A stretch of 64,000 bases of DNA. Origin: Clavelina lepadiformis. Taxonomy: Eukaryota; Chordata; Ascidiacea; Aplousobranchia; Clavelinidae. The translations under genes and the position numbers were made by a program. The notes beneath the pieces were generated by a model. The model ran no database searches. It was not told the origin of the DNA and was given only the letters and a program-made list of their open reading frames with translations. Shown in pieces: positions 49,695 through 61,770 of the stretch. How positions within the stretch are numbered: position 1 is the stretch's first letter; each line of letters starts with the position of its first letter. The DNA is taken from the NCBI RefSeq assembly GCF_947623445.1, contig NC_135247.1, positions 2,420,501 through 2,484,500 on the forward strand, given 5' to 3'.

Positions 49695-51624
49695 GTAACA
49701 AATCAACATCGTTCACCATAAAACACGTGGTTTGAAGTAATGTACCAGCAGACAGATAACGCGTTTTAACTAAAATGAATAAATATAAATCGCGCAGCTT
49801 TTACAAAGAAACATTTTTGACTTTTGAACTAACTACATCGTAAAAAGTTCGATGAGTCAAGCAGATGGGAATGATTCTGTAGTAATTGCACCCACGCGTG
49901 ACTACACCCAAGGAATTGCACCCACCAGGAATTGCACGGGCAAGCATGGTCATTCTTTGAAGCAACGACGTGAATATGCAACAAACGCTGGTGAAGAAAA
50001 GAAAAATGGAACAGCACATAACTATACCGTGTTCCAAATCTATAACATTCAAGTTCTTTTCCTGGTGGATGGAATTGTGACTTTTGTGTTTACATTTTTT
50101 ATACAGAATAACGTATTGGTTCAATTAGCCTATTATTGCGCAGAACTTTATTATGAGCAATAAAGAAACGATAGATTTAACTTGAATTTGAGAAGTTTGT
50201 GGGAAGTTTTGTGGCAGGTACGAACTTAACAATTATGGTTTTATAAAGAAAGCAGCTGTACGGTACAATAGGACATAGACGTATCATTATGTAATGTTTG
50301 TATCAGCAAAACTGGAGGCGCTGATCAGTAGCCATTCTAGTTTGATGAATTCCTTAACTGGAGTTAGCCTAACTTTTTGTAAGTATAACAAATGCAATTT
50401 GTAAATAATATGCGCAAAATGTGTGAATTCCACCGCTCCTTTGGAATTTTTAACAAAAGTAGCCACCGCTTTGCTGGAATGGGTTAATGCCGAAAGAAGC
50501 TTGAACATTGGAAGAGATCCGACAACAAAATCGACTTCTCACATTCGAGGCACAAGGCACGAATGATTTTAAACAACCTTATTGGCCGAACAGCCACAAA
50601 TTGCTAATCTACAATTTACAGTGGTATGACATGGGCTATTAGGCTACTCTGTATCTTTGAATATGGCGTATCAAAACTGACTTAGCGTGACTGAAAGTCG
50701 AAAGATCTATAGACATATGATAAAAAGAGAAATAGTAAACACAAAGTGCACGAAAATTGATCCTGAAAACACCGTCTACGGTCTCCTGAATAAAACAACA
50801 TTTCATACGTCAGTTTTCGTTATAAAAGCATTTCAAGTGTGTCACAAGGTACCGGGTATAATGATTTATCAACTGGCGTTCAAACAGGGAAGCATCCAAA
50901 AACCACAACCAAACTAGAATGTCCCATTTTAGTCAAACACAAGCAGCGTGATATTAGCACTTGATTACCACGTGGGGCGCCGCGATAAGCATAGCAGTCA
51001 TTAACTGAACTTCAGGCACAGTAGCAGAATGACCCAGCAACGAATCCGGTACACGAATCAAATTACTTGCAAAAAAACAGGGGCTCACTACATTGCATCT
51101 GGAAGATGTTGATTTTGACAATATGTGGAATAATATTTCTCTGATCAGAACCATTCATTGCCATATGTATAAAAGGCTTACATCAGTTTTTTTGCCACTT
51201 AAACGCATTGTTTCGCATCTATAGTACATTGCTGAACATCTTCCTAAACGACAACAGATTTAGCTTTAAAAGTGGATAAATATCCAGACATATTTGCTCT
51301 GGCCTAATGTAAATAGCGTTATCAACTGTTAAACATTAAGAAAAATCAAAGTCTGTGTTACTTATTTTCAATCAGAGCAACTGTTGGAAACCTCTGCAAT
51401 TTTTTTGGTGGCCTCTTTGCGTGGTGCTGACTTACGGAAAACGTCAAAACAAGAATAAAAATGTAAGTTAGAACGATTCAGCTCGTAATTACATACAAGC
51501 GTGGCAAAGTGCGTTCGTTTTAGAAAAATGCAGGAAAGTTATATTACGTCATACGAGTTATAAATTCATGTTAAAGCCTTTGGGTTGAACAAAAAATTTA
51601 TTTTCGGTTATTAAAGCCATAAAC
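49695..51624. other. Intergenic DNA, repeat remnants
   Basis: No gene recognised. At 49880-49945 short repeats of ATTGCACCCAC occur inside two overlapping opposite-strand ORFs, which argues against either being real. At about 50478-50560 a plus-strand reading AERSLN followed by a basic stretch recalls the C-terminal region of hAT-type transposases, but it is too short and decayed to assign. Confidence 0.4.
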
Positions 51625-52144
51625 CAGGGATTCCCAACCTGTGGTACCACTAGGGTACGCGAAGGTCTTCCAGGTGGTACGCGAGAAACTTCCAGTTTTT
51701 CACAAAAAACCTGGGTTCACAGTTTTCTGGGTTATTTTTCGGGTTTTGTTTCGAAATCAATAAATTTTCCCGAAGCCGTATTGTTCTATTAATTCCTATT
51801 GTCTCGTAGCAATACGATGTTAAAATACAGGTCAGGTCAACAAAGACCATTACTTCATATAAGCGTTATAGATATTAGATCAAATGATCGCACAGCGTTA
51901 TCTCTTTCACAGCTTCATATTAATCTAAGCATGCACGTAATGCGGTGTAAAATACTGCAGGTAATGGTAAGGTATATTATTACTCTGATTAAACTAAGAT
52001 TCGATCAAATTAGTGGTGCTACAAGAAGTGGTACGTGTTGACAATGGTAGTTGATCAACTGAGTGACAGTTCATTTGAGTGATACCCGTTGTCAATACAG
52101 GGTGCCCAAGTGGTACGAGATAGTAAAAAGGTTGGGAACCCCGG
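51625..52144. mobile_element. Non-autonomous hAT element, 520 bp
   Basis: Left end CAGGGATTCCCAACC and right end GGTTGGGAACCCCGG are inverted repeats. The 8-bp target duplication CCATAAAC is perfect (51617-51624 and 52145-52152). The subterminal regions share the GTGGTACGCGAGA type of motif common in hAT elements. No transposase ORF is present. It lies 0.4 kb upstream of the fucosyltransferase start. Confidence 0.88.
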
Positions 52145-52536
52145 CCATAAACTAAAGAAGGCACCCTATCTAAACCGGTTGAGCGACATTACTATTTTAA
52201 CTTCCTATATCCGACACTGCGCAAAATTTTCATTCGTCAATCAATTATCGACTAATTATTAATTATTATTAATTATTAATTAATTATCTTTTAGAAAACA
52301 TTTTAAAAACTACAAAAAATCGCCTTGTAGTTATCGGTAAGATGCACAGTTATGTTATATATAGCTATAGCAGTTACATAGCTATAGTGAGACGTGTTGT
52401 AATGTTGTCAGTGGTAACGGATAGAAACAATATTTGATTTCATCTAAGCCAGCATTTTATTTGACCTGCTTTGTCATTTACGATATATATTCTCCAAACA
52501 ATCTGTCTACATCAAAATAGTGGCAACAGAAACAGA

Positions 52537-55500
52537 ATGCAGAAAGCAATATGGTGGAGTTTACTGGCAGCATTTTCTTTAACGATAGTTTATTTCACCT
52601 TTGGCCTCTACTATCTTAAGAAGGGTGATGCAAAAGTATCGCCTCTCCAGCAAGCTCAAATAACCAACCAAGAGCTTTCACAAGTGAGTTCATTTTTCGA
52701 GGAAGCTAAACGAAAAACTCAGAAGATCCGAATTACACCGTTTCAGAATCGAAGTTATATAAAAGAAATTACCACGTAAGACAGTGCTTCTCAACCCCTG
52801 GGTCGCGACCCAAAAGTGGGTCGCCATTTGGTTGGTTTTGGTCGCCGTCGCCAATTAAACTAGTCCACAAAGTCGTTCGATACCTGAGTACCTTACTCTG
52901 TTCACTGTATATTGACTGTTTGTTGACGTCATACTGCATTGTTGCGAAAACACAAGTGAAGAAGCATGGTGATGATTATTTGCTGTGAGACTTTAGATTA
53001 GCTACATTCGAGTCAAGGCTAAATATTTGTAAATACCTCAGCTTCGCTATTAATTTACGTTTAATATTTGGGTCGCCGCAAAAAAAAGGTTGAGAAGCAC
53101 TGACGTAAGAAATCATTCGTTGTATTTTCTATTTGCAACCAACAGTTAGATTAACAGTTAATTTTTACAAACAGCACTGATAAAGGCATTAGCAGCGTGT
53201 TTTAATGCGTTGTGAACTATCCTTATCCAATTTCCTATGCAGGTTTTGTATTGTATTTAATAGGGTGCTTCTCAAAAAAACAGTAACCTACAAATTTGTC
53301 TTAAAAGAGTTTTTCTCTGCTATAGACCTAATTTTTTGGAGGAGAAAGTTGTCCTATTCTGGTTTGTACCATACGGAAACGACCGAACTGTACCTTTAGA
53401 ATATCTGCTTGAAACAAACAACGTAACTATAAGCAATTTCGGCAAACTGTAAGTGTGAAATTCTTTTGTCTTGCGGCTGTGTGTTTTCCTTAAAAACATC
53501 TTTGTAAAAGTTTTATTTCCAATCTCTAAAACCGGTAACTTTCTAGGATAAGAGTCGACTCGAGATTATGCGGAAAATGCCGACTCACTTTTGACAGAGA
53601 CTTGATCAGCAAAAGTGATTCTGTCGTGTTTTACGTTCCTGATGTCAACACGCGGCCATCTGACCTTCCACATAAAGCATCCAGGTTGACATATCTTTAA
53701 TATTGGTATATAAAACCAATCTGTTTTGTTTTACCACCAGTTTCAATTTTCCAAAAAAAAAGAATCGAACGACTTACATGATTCATTCAAGTCCGGATAA
53801 GTGATTGAAAATCTTTGATTGCAAAATTTTGAGGCGGATTTTTGCGGTTTCTTAGTGTTTTATGATTACATGGAGCTAGCAACTTAAAATTACAAACTTA
53901 CACTTGAAACGGCGGTGATCAAAATTGTTGCCACTTCCATTTAGAAGAGGCGTCTGGGCCAGAAAAAAGTTCTAATTTCTTTGTTTATTTCTTTATATAG
54001 TGAATTTACCAAAAACGCAATTACTCGAAAAATGCCGCATGGAACTTTCTGAAATTTTGCACATGAATATATCATACTAGGGTATATCAAACTGAAATAT
54101 GACTAAATTTGCATTTACTGAATTCCTGCAACACATGACTATAAACACGAAAGTAGAATTTCTGACCTAAAAACCCTAATTTTACTTATTTTCATGGCAA
54201 GTTTTAGCTACAATCTGCACCCGATCTGAAAATTTGAAGCATGTCAGCTGTTAGAGGAATTACCACACTAAAAACAACACCGACCATAAAGCCCCTGATT
54301 TGTCGACATAGGCTTTTTAAAGACCTACGTAAAAATCTAACCAAATCAGAGAAGTCTTTATTTCTGACCCACAAGCCTCCTAAAGTGTTTAAAAATGAAA
54401 AACGCAGCCAAATTTTTCCTCGTAAAGGATAAATACGTCAACACACAGAACTGACAAAACGAACATATATGCACAAAAAAAGAGACAAAAACAAGGAAAA
54501 AATAAACTGACGCAATGGTTCCAACTACATTTTAGCGATCCCGGCTGGGTTTTCGCTCATAAAGTCCGTTCCCAAATCTAGCCCTGGATCAATTATATTT
54601 AACTACGCAGACTTCGGCACACTGACCACACTGAAGCTTATTATTTGAAAGGAAGCGATTTTGGCAAACTGGATTAAACGAAGCGTGTTATTGATCTACG
54701 CCATTTTCGAAAAAAAACTTAATTATATATGAAAGAAGAGTTTCCGTTAATCATTCAGAGAATCATTTATCATTTACATATTTGTATGCTGTGTACTTTG
54801 CTCACTTTGAAAATGATTTATGAACATTATTAATTTATAAAATCTTTAAAACACACCACAAAATTTTTACCGAATTACATTAAGCACGTTGCTATAATCA
54901 GCAATTGTAGGATACATTAAATTGTAATTGACATACCTATACAGTATAAACAAAGTCAACACAAAGTCCTTTCTTAGACAGGAGAAGCAACTCTACATCT
55001 GGTGGCTTCTGGAGAGCACGGCCGGCATCCCATTTCGAACTAAAGCTGTTCCAGATTTCTTCTTCAACTTGACAATGAGCGTCCGAAGATCATCCGGAGT
55101 GCATTCTCCGTATTCAACTTTACCTTGGATTCTCAAGATGTTGTGGTACATTTTTAAGGAGCCAAAATAAGATGGTGCCTCCTATTCTGTAGTCTGTTGT
55201 TTTAAAATGGCATTTTGCATAACTTAGGTAACTTTTTATAAAGGAACAAGAAATTCGGCCGGGATATAGTGAAAATTTTCGCAAGAGAGAAAAGAGTATG
55301 GCTGACTAGAGGCCGGGAAAAACCCATTCAATCGGTCCCTGTAGATTCCTACGGTACTATTTATACCAATTTTCGTAACGTTGATTCCGACATAAAGCCA
55401 TTACTTGACAAGAAAAAAGGGTAAGGGAAAGTCGCATAGGCTGCGCATAGCAATGCAAAACCTTTCCAGAGCAGATCATACTCAGTTGGCAATTCTACGA

Positions 55501-56653
55501 CAGGTTGATCGCATGGATAGTAAGTAACTGTGGAAACATTCCATCTTCGTATTTGCGTTTCGAATACGCTGATCGTCTCCGAGAAAATGGTTTAAAAATC
55601 GATCAATTCGGTGCTTGTTCAGACATATCCTTTCCAATAGGAAACAGATGGGACCCTTTTTTCTATGAAGTTCTCAGCACGTGAGTACCCATAAAACAAA
55701 ACGGTTAAATTAAAATGACGTTTTCCACCTGTGAAGTTGGTGTGTTTTCGATTTGGTTGACGGCCATTTAGAGTGATCATTACGTATGACCGAGACTGAA
55801 AGTTCATGCGTTGGTTATCAGAGGGGTTATTTCGTAAACTTGAGTTGTCGTATCACAAAGCTTTCTATGCATAAATGGGTTATTATTTTGTCTTTTCTAT
55901 ACAGTACTAGTTTAAGGGCTGCACTTATTTCAATAGTAGACTTTTCACAAGTTTGTTATATTCAAGCTATAACGCACGTTTACTTTAGAGTTTGAGCACA
56001 AGTGTTTAATTCGAGTTAATATAAATATTGGGATTAAGTTGACCAACCAGGGTCTACTCTTTGTTTACGAAATTATCGTTTTGTTGCCTGTTTTAAAGAA
56101 ACCTTTGGTTCATAGATACAAGTTTTATCTTGCTTTTGAAAACGCATATCATTGTAATGGATACATGACAGAGAAGCTTTGGTACAACGCTTTATACAGC
56201 GGAGCCGTCCCAATCATATTTGGTCCGCACAAAGATGACGTCAGTGCTGCTTTGCCACCGAAATCTTATATTCATACAGAGGATTTTAAAAATCCGGCAG
56301 ATTTGGTAAAATATATTTATTACCTGGATAAAAACGTCACGGCATACGCCGAGTATTTAGAATGGAGAACTTGGGTCAAATTTCTTGACCAAAATGGCGA
56401 ACTTTCATCAAATGTGGAAACAAATGCAGAATTTAATCTACTAAGCAAAGAGCAGCGCAAAACAATCTTGAAATACTTGAATCCAACTCCAAGTGGATTT
56501 TGTGGTTTGTGCCGAAAACTGCATGACCAGCCCAGCATCGACACCTACAAGATTAAGTCGGTAAATGACTGGTGGGAAGGCACTGTCAGAAGAGAATGTA
56601 TGGACATAGACCTTGCTCGAAGCATGACTGGCTTGAAAGAAAACACACAATAG
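52537..56653 (+). CDS. Alpha-1,3-fucosyltransferase-like enzyme (GT10)
   Basis: Golgi type II membrane enzyme expected to move fucose from GDP-fucose to GlcNAc of glycans. Exons: 52537-52775, 53326-53448, 53547-53684, 54978-about 55139, 55310-55420, 55504-55680, 56116-56653, giving about 495 aa with matching phases. After a short cytosolic tail comes one membrane helix (WWSLLAAFSLTIVYF), then VVLFWFVPYG, CGKCRLTFDRDLISKSD, FFFNLTMSVRRSS, the GLIAWIVSNC motif and a VDQFG-like IDQFGAC. The catalytic block has FYLAFENA, YMTEKLW and GAVPIIFGP, the GT10 signature. C-terminal CGLC may form disulfides. The exon 4 donor (AT|GTTGTG) is weak, and the exon 7 acceptor at 56115 was chosen because it restores the phase and the usual YKFYLAFEN. 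Other start codons upstream of 52537 are possible. A hAT MITE sits directly after the exon 1 donor. Confidence 0.88.
52782..53102. mobile_element. Non-autonomous hAT MITE in FucT intron 1
   Basis: 321 bp with perfect 15-bp terminal inverted repeats (CAGTGCTTCTCAACC and its complement) and an exact 8-bp target duplication ACGTAAGA at 52774-52781 and 53103-53110. Internal inverted GGGTCGCGACCC and GGGTCGCC motifs are typical of this hAT family. The duplicated octamer contains the exon 1 splice donor of the fucosyltransferase gene. Confidence 0.95.
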
Positions 56654-57524
56654 TAGAAAAAATAATAAAAGATTAAAAACTATTTATGGTATTAGAATTG
56701 CTTTCATAAAGAAATGCTAATTTCGAAACCAAACATAATGACCATAGAACGGTGTAAATGGCGACATCCTTAATATACAAACATTGTTAAGATCATTAAT
56801 TTTTGTTCAAGTGTCGGTCTTCATCATACTTGACGAGCAAAGGAATTATCATCATCATTAAGGAATCGTACCTGAAGTTATCATTCTGTTCGTAAATTAA
56901 ACCTTTTTTTCGCTCTTGTTTCAACTTACTAAAATCAAACCCGTAACTATTTGCAACGGTAAATTAAAGGTACGATCTATGACCATTGAATGGGGCTCCT
57001 CTGCCCTTCTGTGCTGCCTCCAAATATTTTGGGATAATTTCTAACAGATCGCTCACGCAGAAGCAACTGCCGAGGAATTAACATCTCACGCCGCGCTGGT
57101 AGGAAGACTGTGACTGCAAATTTACCAGCAACAGCCTTAGTCCTGCTGTATATAGTGTCGCCTTTCACATATCCATGTCGACACCATCGTGAACGGTGCC
57201 TTGCGAGTATTATGACTGATGACTGCGTCCATGGCCTTTGGTTTCGGTTTGACTGATATTAAATTTTAGGCTGCCATTATTTCACCGGAAAAATCGAGCG
57301 TTCGAAATTATTTTTTCACAATTTCTTGTTTACCTATAACTTAAATTTTATAACATTATAACCTAAACCTAACTTAAATTTACCTTCTAATCTAAATCTA
57401 ACTCTAATAAAATCTTAAATAGCTAAGATTAACTTTTTGCATATCCATTCTCCTAACCTAACCGCCTGTTTTTAACAACAGGCTGCATGACATACATACA
57501 GTAAAATAGCCACTTCGTAAATTT

Positions 57525-57730
57525 TAACAAAATTATCACTGGTAGAGATTAAAAGCCTGTAAAATTATTCCGCATTCTTACGCTTATTTGCAATTGTCTC
57601 TTAACACGTCTTTCATCAGTTTGACAATCAACTTATTTGAACCAGGCGTTGTTAGGTATGCAATGTTTGCAAAATCGAGTAATGGGATTACGTAATCAAC
57701 AATTTACTCCCGCTAATTACCTTGGTAAAA
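57525..57730. repeat. Dispersed repeat copy 1 (short)
   Basis: Shares with the copies at 58870 and 60700 the series AAAAGCCTGTAAAATTATTC, GCTTATTTGCAATTGTC, TTAACACGTCTTTCATCAG, TTGACAATCAACTTATTTG and GCTAATTACCTTGG. This copy breaks off about 200 bp in, whereas the other two continue for another 400 bp. Confidence 0.85.
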
Positions 57731-57920
57731 TTACGCATGGTACGAGACGCGCCGAACGTAGTAAGTCTGAAGACTCGGCGTGTCACTAATTTTAAATGTG
57801 CTCACGAAACCGAGCTACTCCCGGGTTTACCCAAACGATGAATTTTTGTGAAAATAGGCAAAAATTATATTGTTACCAGAGAATATTTGTTAAAGCAGCT
57901 TAAAGATTTATGTGACCAGT

Positions 57921-58084
57921 GTTTTTTTAAGGTGTTTTGGGGGACCAAAACGGTCCCCCAAATTTCTCCAGCGGTTTCCCAAAATTTGGACTTGCAAATA
58001 TGGCTATTTTTTAGTATTTAAATGAAACACTTGCGGTCTCTTAAAACTACTTAGCGGTCACCCAAACCAAACCTTAAAAAAAAC
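57921..58084. mobile_element. Small MITE with inverted ends
   Basis: About 165 bp. The left end TTTTTTTAAGGTGTTTTGGG and right end CCCAAACCAAACCTTAAAAA are imperfect inverted repeats. Just inside the left end is a palindrome GGGGGACCAAAACGGTCCCC. No coding capacity; target duplication unclear. Confidence 0.6.
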
Positions 58085-58380
58085 CTGTATATGACTATGC
58101 GAAATTTGCTGTTAATTATTACTAAGTTAGTTACTTCCACAGTAATTGTGTAACGTACTGGCTCTATGTTAGACACTTAACGTCGACAATGGTAAAGTTT
58201 TTTCCCTGCAGTAAAAGACAAGAAACGAAAAGTGACTAAATAAAAAAACGCTAGAGGGCAGTATTAAATGAGTTCGATAACTCCGACAAGCCTCTAACTA
58301 ACATTATTATAAACTTGAAATGAATTAATCTAAAGGCATTAACTTAGAATCTAGAAAAGCGATAAATATTGGAAAGTAAC

Positions 58381-58461
58381 GTTGTCGGCAGGATTCGAAC
58401 CTACGCGGGCAGAGCCCAACAGATTTCGAGTCTGTCGCCTTAACCACTCGGCCACGACAAC
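58381..58461 (-). tRNA. tRNA-Ser(CGA)
   Basis: The minus strand folds into a full type II cloverleaf. The acceptor stem pairs GTTGTCG with CGACAAC over all seven positions. A D arm (GGCCGAGTGGTTAAGGC) is followed by the anticodon loop CTCGAAA (anticodon CGA), a long variable arm and T arm GGTTCGAATCC. The length is 81 nt and the A and B box promoters are intact, so it looks functional. Confidence 0.95.
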
Positions 58462-58869
58462 TTGATTCTGCACAAGAAAATATAGAACAAGTTTCCAATG
58501 ACTGGTGTTGGTACCACAGGTTGAATTAAATTACGTAACAAACTTTTCTTGACGTAGTATTGTCACACGCATAACGATGATAACATGCTTCAGGAATACC
58601 TCAAGTTCATTTTCTTCATTATTGGCAAGATCAGTGCTAAAAACTTGAAATTTTACCAATGAGTTATGAACCAAATCTAAAGTATTTGTGAGTGAGAATG
58701 ATTAAAAAATTTCCTATTACTGTTGTTAAATATTTTTTGCTCCTTTTATCTTCTCTTACTCAAAAAGAGTCAAAGGAGTAATTAAAATTTGTGCCAGATG
58801 TGCAATGATTTTGTAAAATTATGCGACTCGTTTCGATTTAAAGAAACCTCAAAAAAGTACAAGAAGTGT

Positions 58870-59490
58870 GGAAGAAAAAAATAAACTAAGCGTTACAAAA
58901 AATTCAAAATCATTGAAACGGTTGATTTTGGTTTCTAACATAATTATTATCACTGCGTGGTACGGATTAAAAGCTTGTACATTTATTCTGCATTCTTACA
59001 TTTATCTACAATGGCATTGTCTTTTAACACGTATTTCATCAGCTTGACAATCAACTTATTTGCACAAGGCATTGTTAGGTATGAAATGGTCTCAAAACCG
59101 AGTAATGAGATCACATAATCGACAATTTGCTCCCGCTAATTACCTTGGTGTAATTAATGTTTTATGTAATGGATTTATACAACAATTCCTAACGACCAAC
59201 TATTTTGAACGAGATCATCGACCGTGCATTGTAGAGATCCATTTCTCAATGTTCTTTTTCTTATAACTTAAAATGTAATAAAAGTTAAATAAAATTTCAT
59301 TTAACAATCGTTTAGCACAATGACTAAGTTTATGAAAAAAAAAACAAAGCCTCAAACGTAATTCAAACGTCGATTTTTTTCAGGGCTATATACGGGAACA
59401 AGATGTGTGTATTAGACAAGCTGACGTATAATATCCTGACCGGTACGTCATGCGATATATGACAAAAATTGCTCACGCATAATTACAGTA
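58870..59490. repeat. Dispersed repeat copy 2 (about 620 bp)
   Basis: Longer member of the family, collinear with the copy at 60700-61340 from AAAATCATTGAAACGGTTGA through the shared core to GTAATTCAAACGTCGATTTT and the ATATATGAC...GCATAATT region. It follows the intact tRNA-Ser by about 400 bp. Confidence 0.85.
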
Positions 59491-59499
59491 AAAAACATT

Positions 59500-59545
59500 T
59501 GGCCAGCAGGACTCGAATCAGCGCATGCAATACCCAGAGTCTATT
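59500..59545 (-). pseudogene. tRNA-Ser-like remnant
   Basis: GCAGGACTCGAATC followed by ...CCCAGAGTCT matches, in order, the T arm and anticodon region of the nearby tRNA-Ser genes on the minus strand. The rest of the cloverleaf is gone. Confidence 0.4.
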
Positions 59546-60220
59546 GTTTGTTTTTTGTTCTACTCTGTCATGACATCGGGTGGGAACGTCAGTATAGGCT
59601 ACAATGGTTACAGTTAGGCTGTATCAATCAGAACTTGACAGTGATATTGTAACCAAACTTTCTTTGATCAGGAATCTTCCCGCTCTAACGGCTAGTCACT
59701 TAGCCAGTTCCTGCTCACCTATTTTTACGAGCATTCTTTCAATAAAAACAAAGGTCTTTCTTGTATTAAAACCAAAAGTAGACTGATTTAACACTTCTCC
59801 TACAAACCACAGCGCAATCAATTAATCATCATTAGCATGCGAGGATGGAAACTACGGGCGGCGTAACATACCTCGGGGGGAGTTGTGGGGCGTAAAACGT
59901 ATGCGTGTGTAGAAAACTTACAAACAATAAAAGGAGTCACAAGTGAAATATCGATGAGTTACTAATACTAAATAAAAACGCAGTCACACATTATGGCCAC
60001 AACAATACGAGTGAAATACATCTTAATATAAATCTAAAAACACATCGTGGAATATACAACTAAAACGTATCAATGTGCGGTGCTACATAATAAAACAAGT
60101 GTGTAAAGATATTCTCGTGACAATATAATTAGGCTCTGCAGTTTTTGTTTTCCATTTTCATTATTGTAAACCTGAATCAAAGAAACCAAAGAATAAAAGT
60201 TCTGAAATATTGAATGTAAT

Positions 60221-60296
60221 CCTGTCGGCAGGATTCGAACCTGAGCGAGGCCAACAGATTTCGAGTCTGCCGTCTTAACCACTTGGCCACGACAAC
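60221..60296 (-). pseudogene. Degenerate tRNA-Ser(CGA) copy
   Basis: Nearly identical to the intact gene in the D arm, anticodon arm (loop CTCGAAA) and T arm. However, the variable arm has lost about 5 nt and most of its pairing, and the acceptor stem has a mismatch and a wobble at its outer end. It is 76 nt against 81. Transcription is possible because the A and B boxes remain, but charging and function are doubtful. Confidence 0.75.
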
Positions 60297-60560
60297 TCTC
60301 CATCAACCACAGAAAAACAAAGCAACCTCCAATTGTCATTTAGTTAGAAGATTGCTGAAGTGGAAAAACCAAGAAATTGATTAAACTATAGTTTTATATT
60401 CTATATACTGCTATATATTGTATACTGTATGAATATTATTATTATTATTATTATACACGTTATATAAATTATATACACATAATAAATTTTTCTTAACTCT
60501 ACAAGTTTCACGCGCAATTTTTAACGATTTTTTAACAATTTATTTCATTTTTACTCTAAA

Positions 60561-60611
60561 AGAATAACAAGAATAACAAGAATAACAAGAATAACAAGAA
60601 TAACAAGAATA
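60561..60611. repeat. 9-bp minisatellite (AATAACAAG)n
   Basis: Five perfect tandem copies of AATAACAAG. A short ATT run lies 120 bp upstream. Confidence 0.95.
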
Positions 60612-60699
60612 TTTAAAATTAGTACCAGAGCGATAATTGTGTTAAATTACACGACTTATGTCAAAGTAAAGAAAGATTAATAAATTGGAAAAATTTGGA

Positions 60700-61340
60700 A
60701 AAAAAATTGTGGTCGAACGTTTCAAAGAACTTAAAATCAATGACACGGTTAATTTTGGTTTTTAACATAATTATCACTGGCACAGATTAAAAGCCTGTAA
60801 AATTATTCCGCATTTTACGCTTATTTGCAATTGTCTTTTAACACGTCTTTCATCAGCTTGACAATCAACTTATTTGCACAAGACGTTGTTACCTACTAAT
60901 TAGTCGCGAAACCAAATAATGAGATTACATGTTTGAGAACTAATCGCCACTAATTGCCATGACGTAATTAATGTTCTGCATAATGGCATTTTAACGCGTT
61001 TTACAAGTGACCTTAACTACTTTGGATCTACTACTTTGAACAAGATGGCAGCAGTCACAAGGCTTATTATTTATCAATCTGCTTCTTCGTGTTATTATAC
61101 CTTAAAATGTTTTTATAGTCTTTCAACGATTTTTAAAGTAATTTTCTTGCATAAAGTCAAGGTCTGTTCAAACAGACCACAACTTCGAATGTAATTCAAG
61201 CGTTGGATTTTTGTGGTGGCTACTGGGACAATGTGTGTGGTACCTTAGCAGACATGCGGACGTGCAGACATATAATATCGTAACACTCGCGAAACTCGAT
61301 ATATGACAACACAAATTGAGTATGCATAATTCAAAAACCA
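60700..61340. repeat. Dispersed repeat copy 3 (about 640 bp)
   Basis: Collinear with the copy at 58870-59490 over its full length. It follows the degenerate tRNA-Ser by about 400 bp, the same arrangement as the copy 2 and intact tRNA pair, which points to duplication of a tRNA-plus-repeat block. Confidence 0.85.
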
Positions 61341-61554
61341 AACTTGCCCCCTAAAAGTATAAAATTACTGAATACCAAAAATTACCAAAAGGATAAGAAG
61401 GCAGGCGCAAATGTTCGAATATTTGCCAATTCAACCTTGAACTAATATATTTACTGTAACAGCAACTCCATGAACTTAGAAATACGGTGAAAATGAGAAC
61501 ATTGTTGATATATTGATTAGAGATAAGCAACACTTCTCATATTTAACATGATAG

Positions 61555-61770
61555 TTATCGGTTCGGTGACGTCGGGGTTCGAGCGCCGGGCTGGTTGGGG
61601 TTGGGGCAGGATTAGACTTCACTGATATGCCTAAAACAAGCTCAGTATAGTAGGGGCTCGAGCGAAGTCGTCGCCAAGTTTAAGTCGTGCAAAGATTTCC
61701 TCAATCTGAGGATAAAGATTCTGATATCGTGCTATACCTTAATTAATGCTACATGCATATAGGCGAAAGT
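61555..61770 (+). repeat. SINE-like dispersed repeat, copy 1
   Basis: Starts with a B-box-like GGGGTTCGAGCGCC and continues through TCGTCGCCAAGTTTAAGTCG, TGCAAAGATTTCC, CAATCTGAGGAT and AAGATTCTGATA. The second half recurs at about 62940-63110. A tRNA-derived origin is suggested but not shown. Confidence 0.5.

Larger units (their letters stand above)
56654..58380. other. Intergenic DNA after the FucT gene
   Basis: Contains the FucT 3' flank with an AATAAA at 56661, a stretch at 57345-57480 rich in CCTAAACCTAA and CCTAACCTAACC, one copy of a dispersed repeat (57525-57730) and a small MITE (57921-58084). No gene recognised. Confidence 0.45.

Noticed and set aside
49801-50163. Overlapping 107- and 103-codon ORFs
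   Set aside because: They are kept open partly by short repeats of ATTGCACCCAC; no homology.
50478-50610. hAT transposase C-terminal-like reading (AERSLN)
   Set aside because: Too short and broken to distinguish from chance.
57345-57480. Telomere-like CCTAAACCTAA and CCTAACCTAACC stretches
   Set aside because: Irregular and few; they do not form a telomeric array and sit between ordinary repeats.
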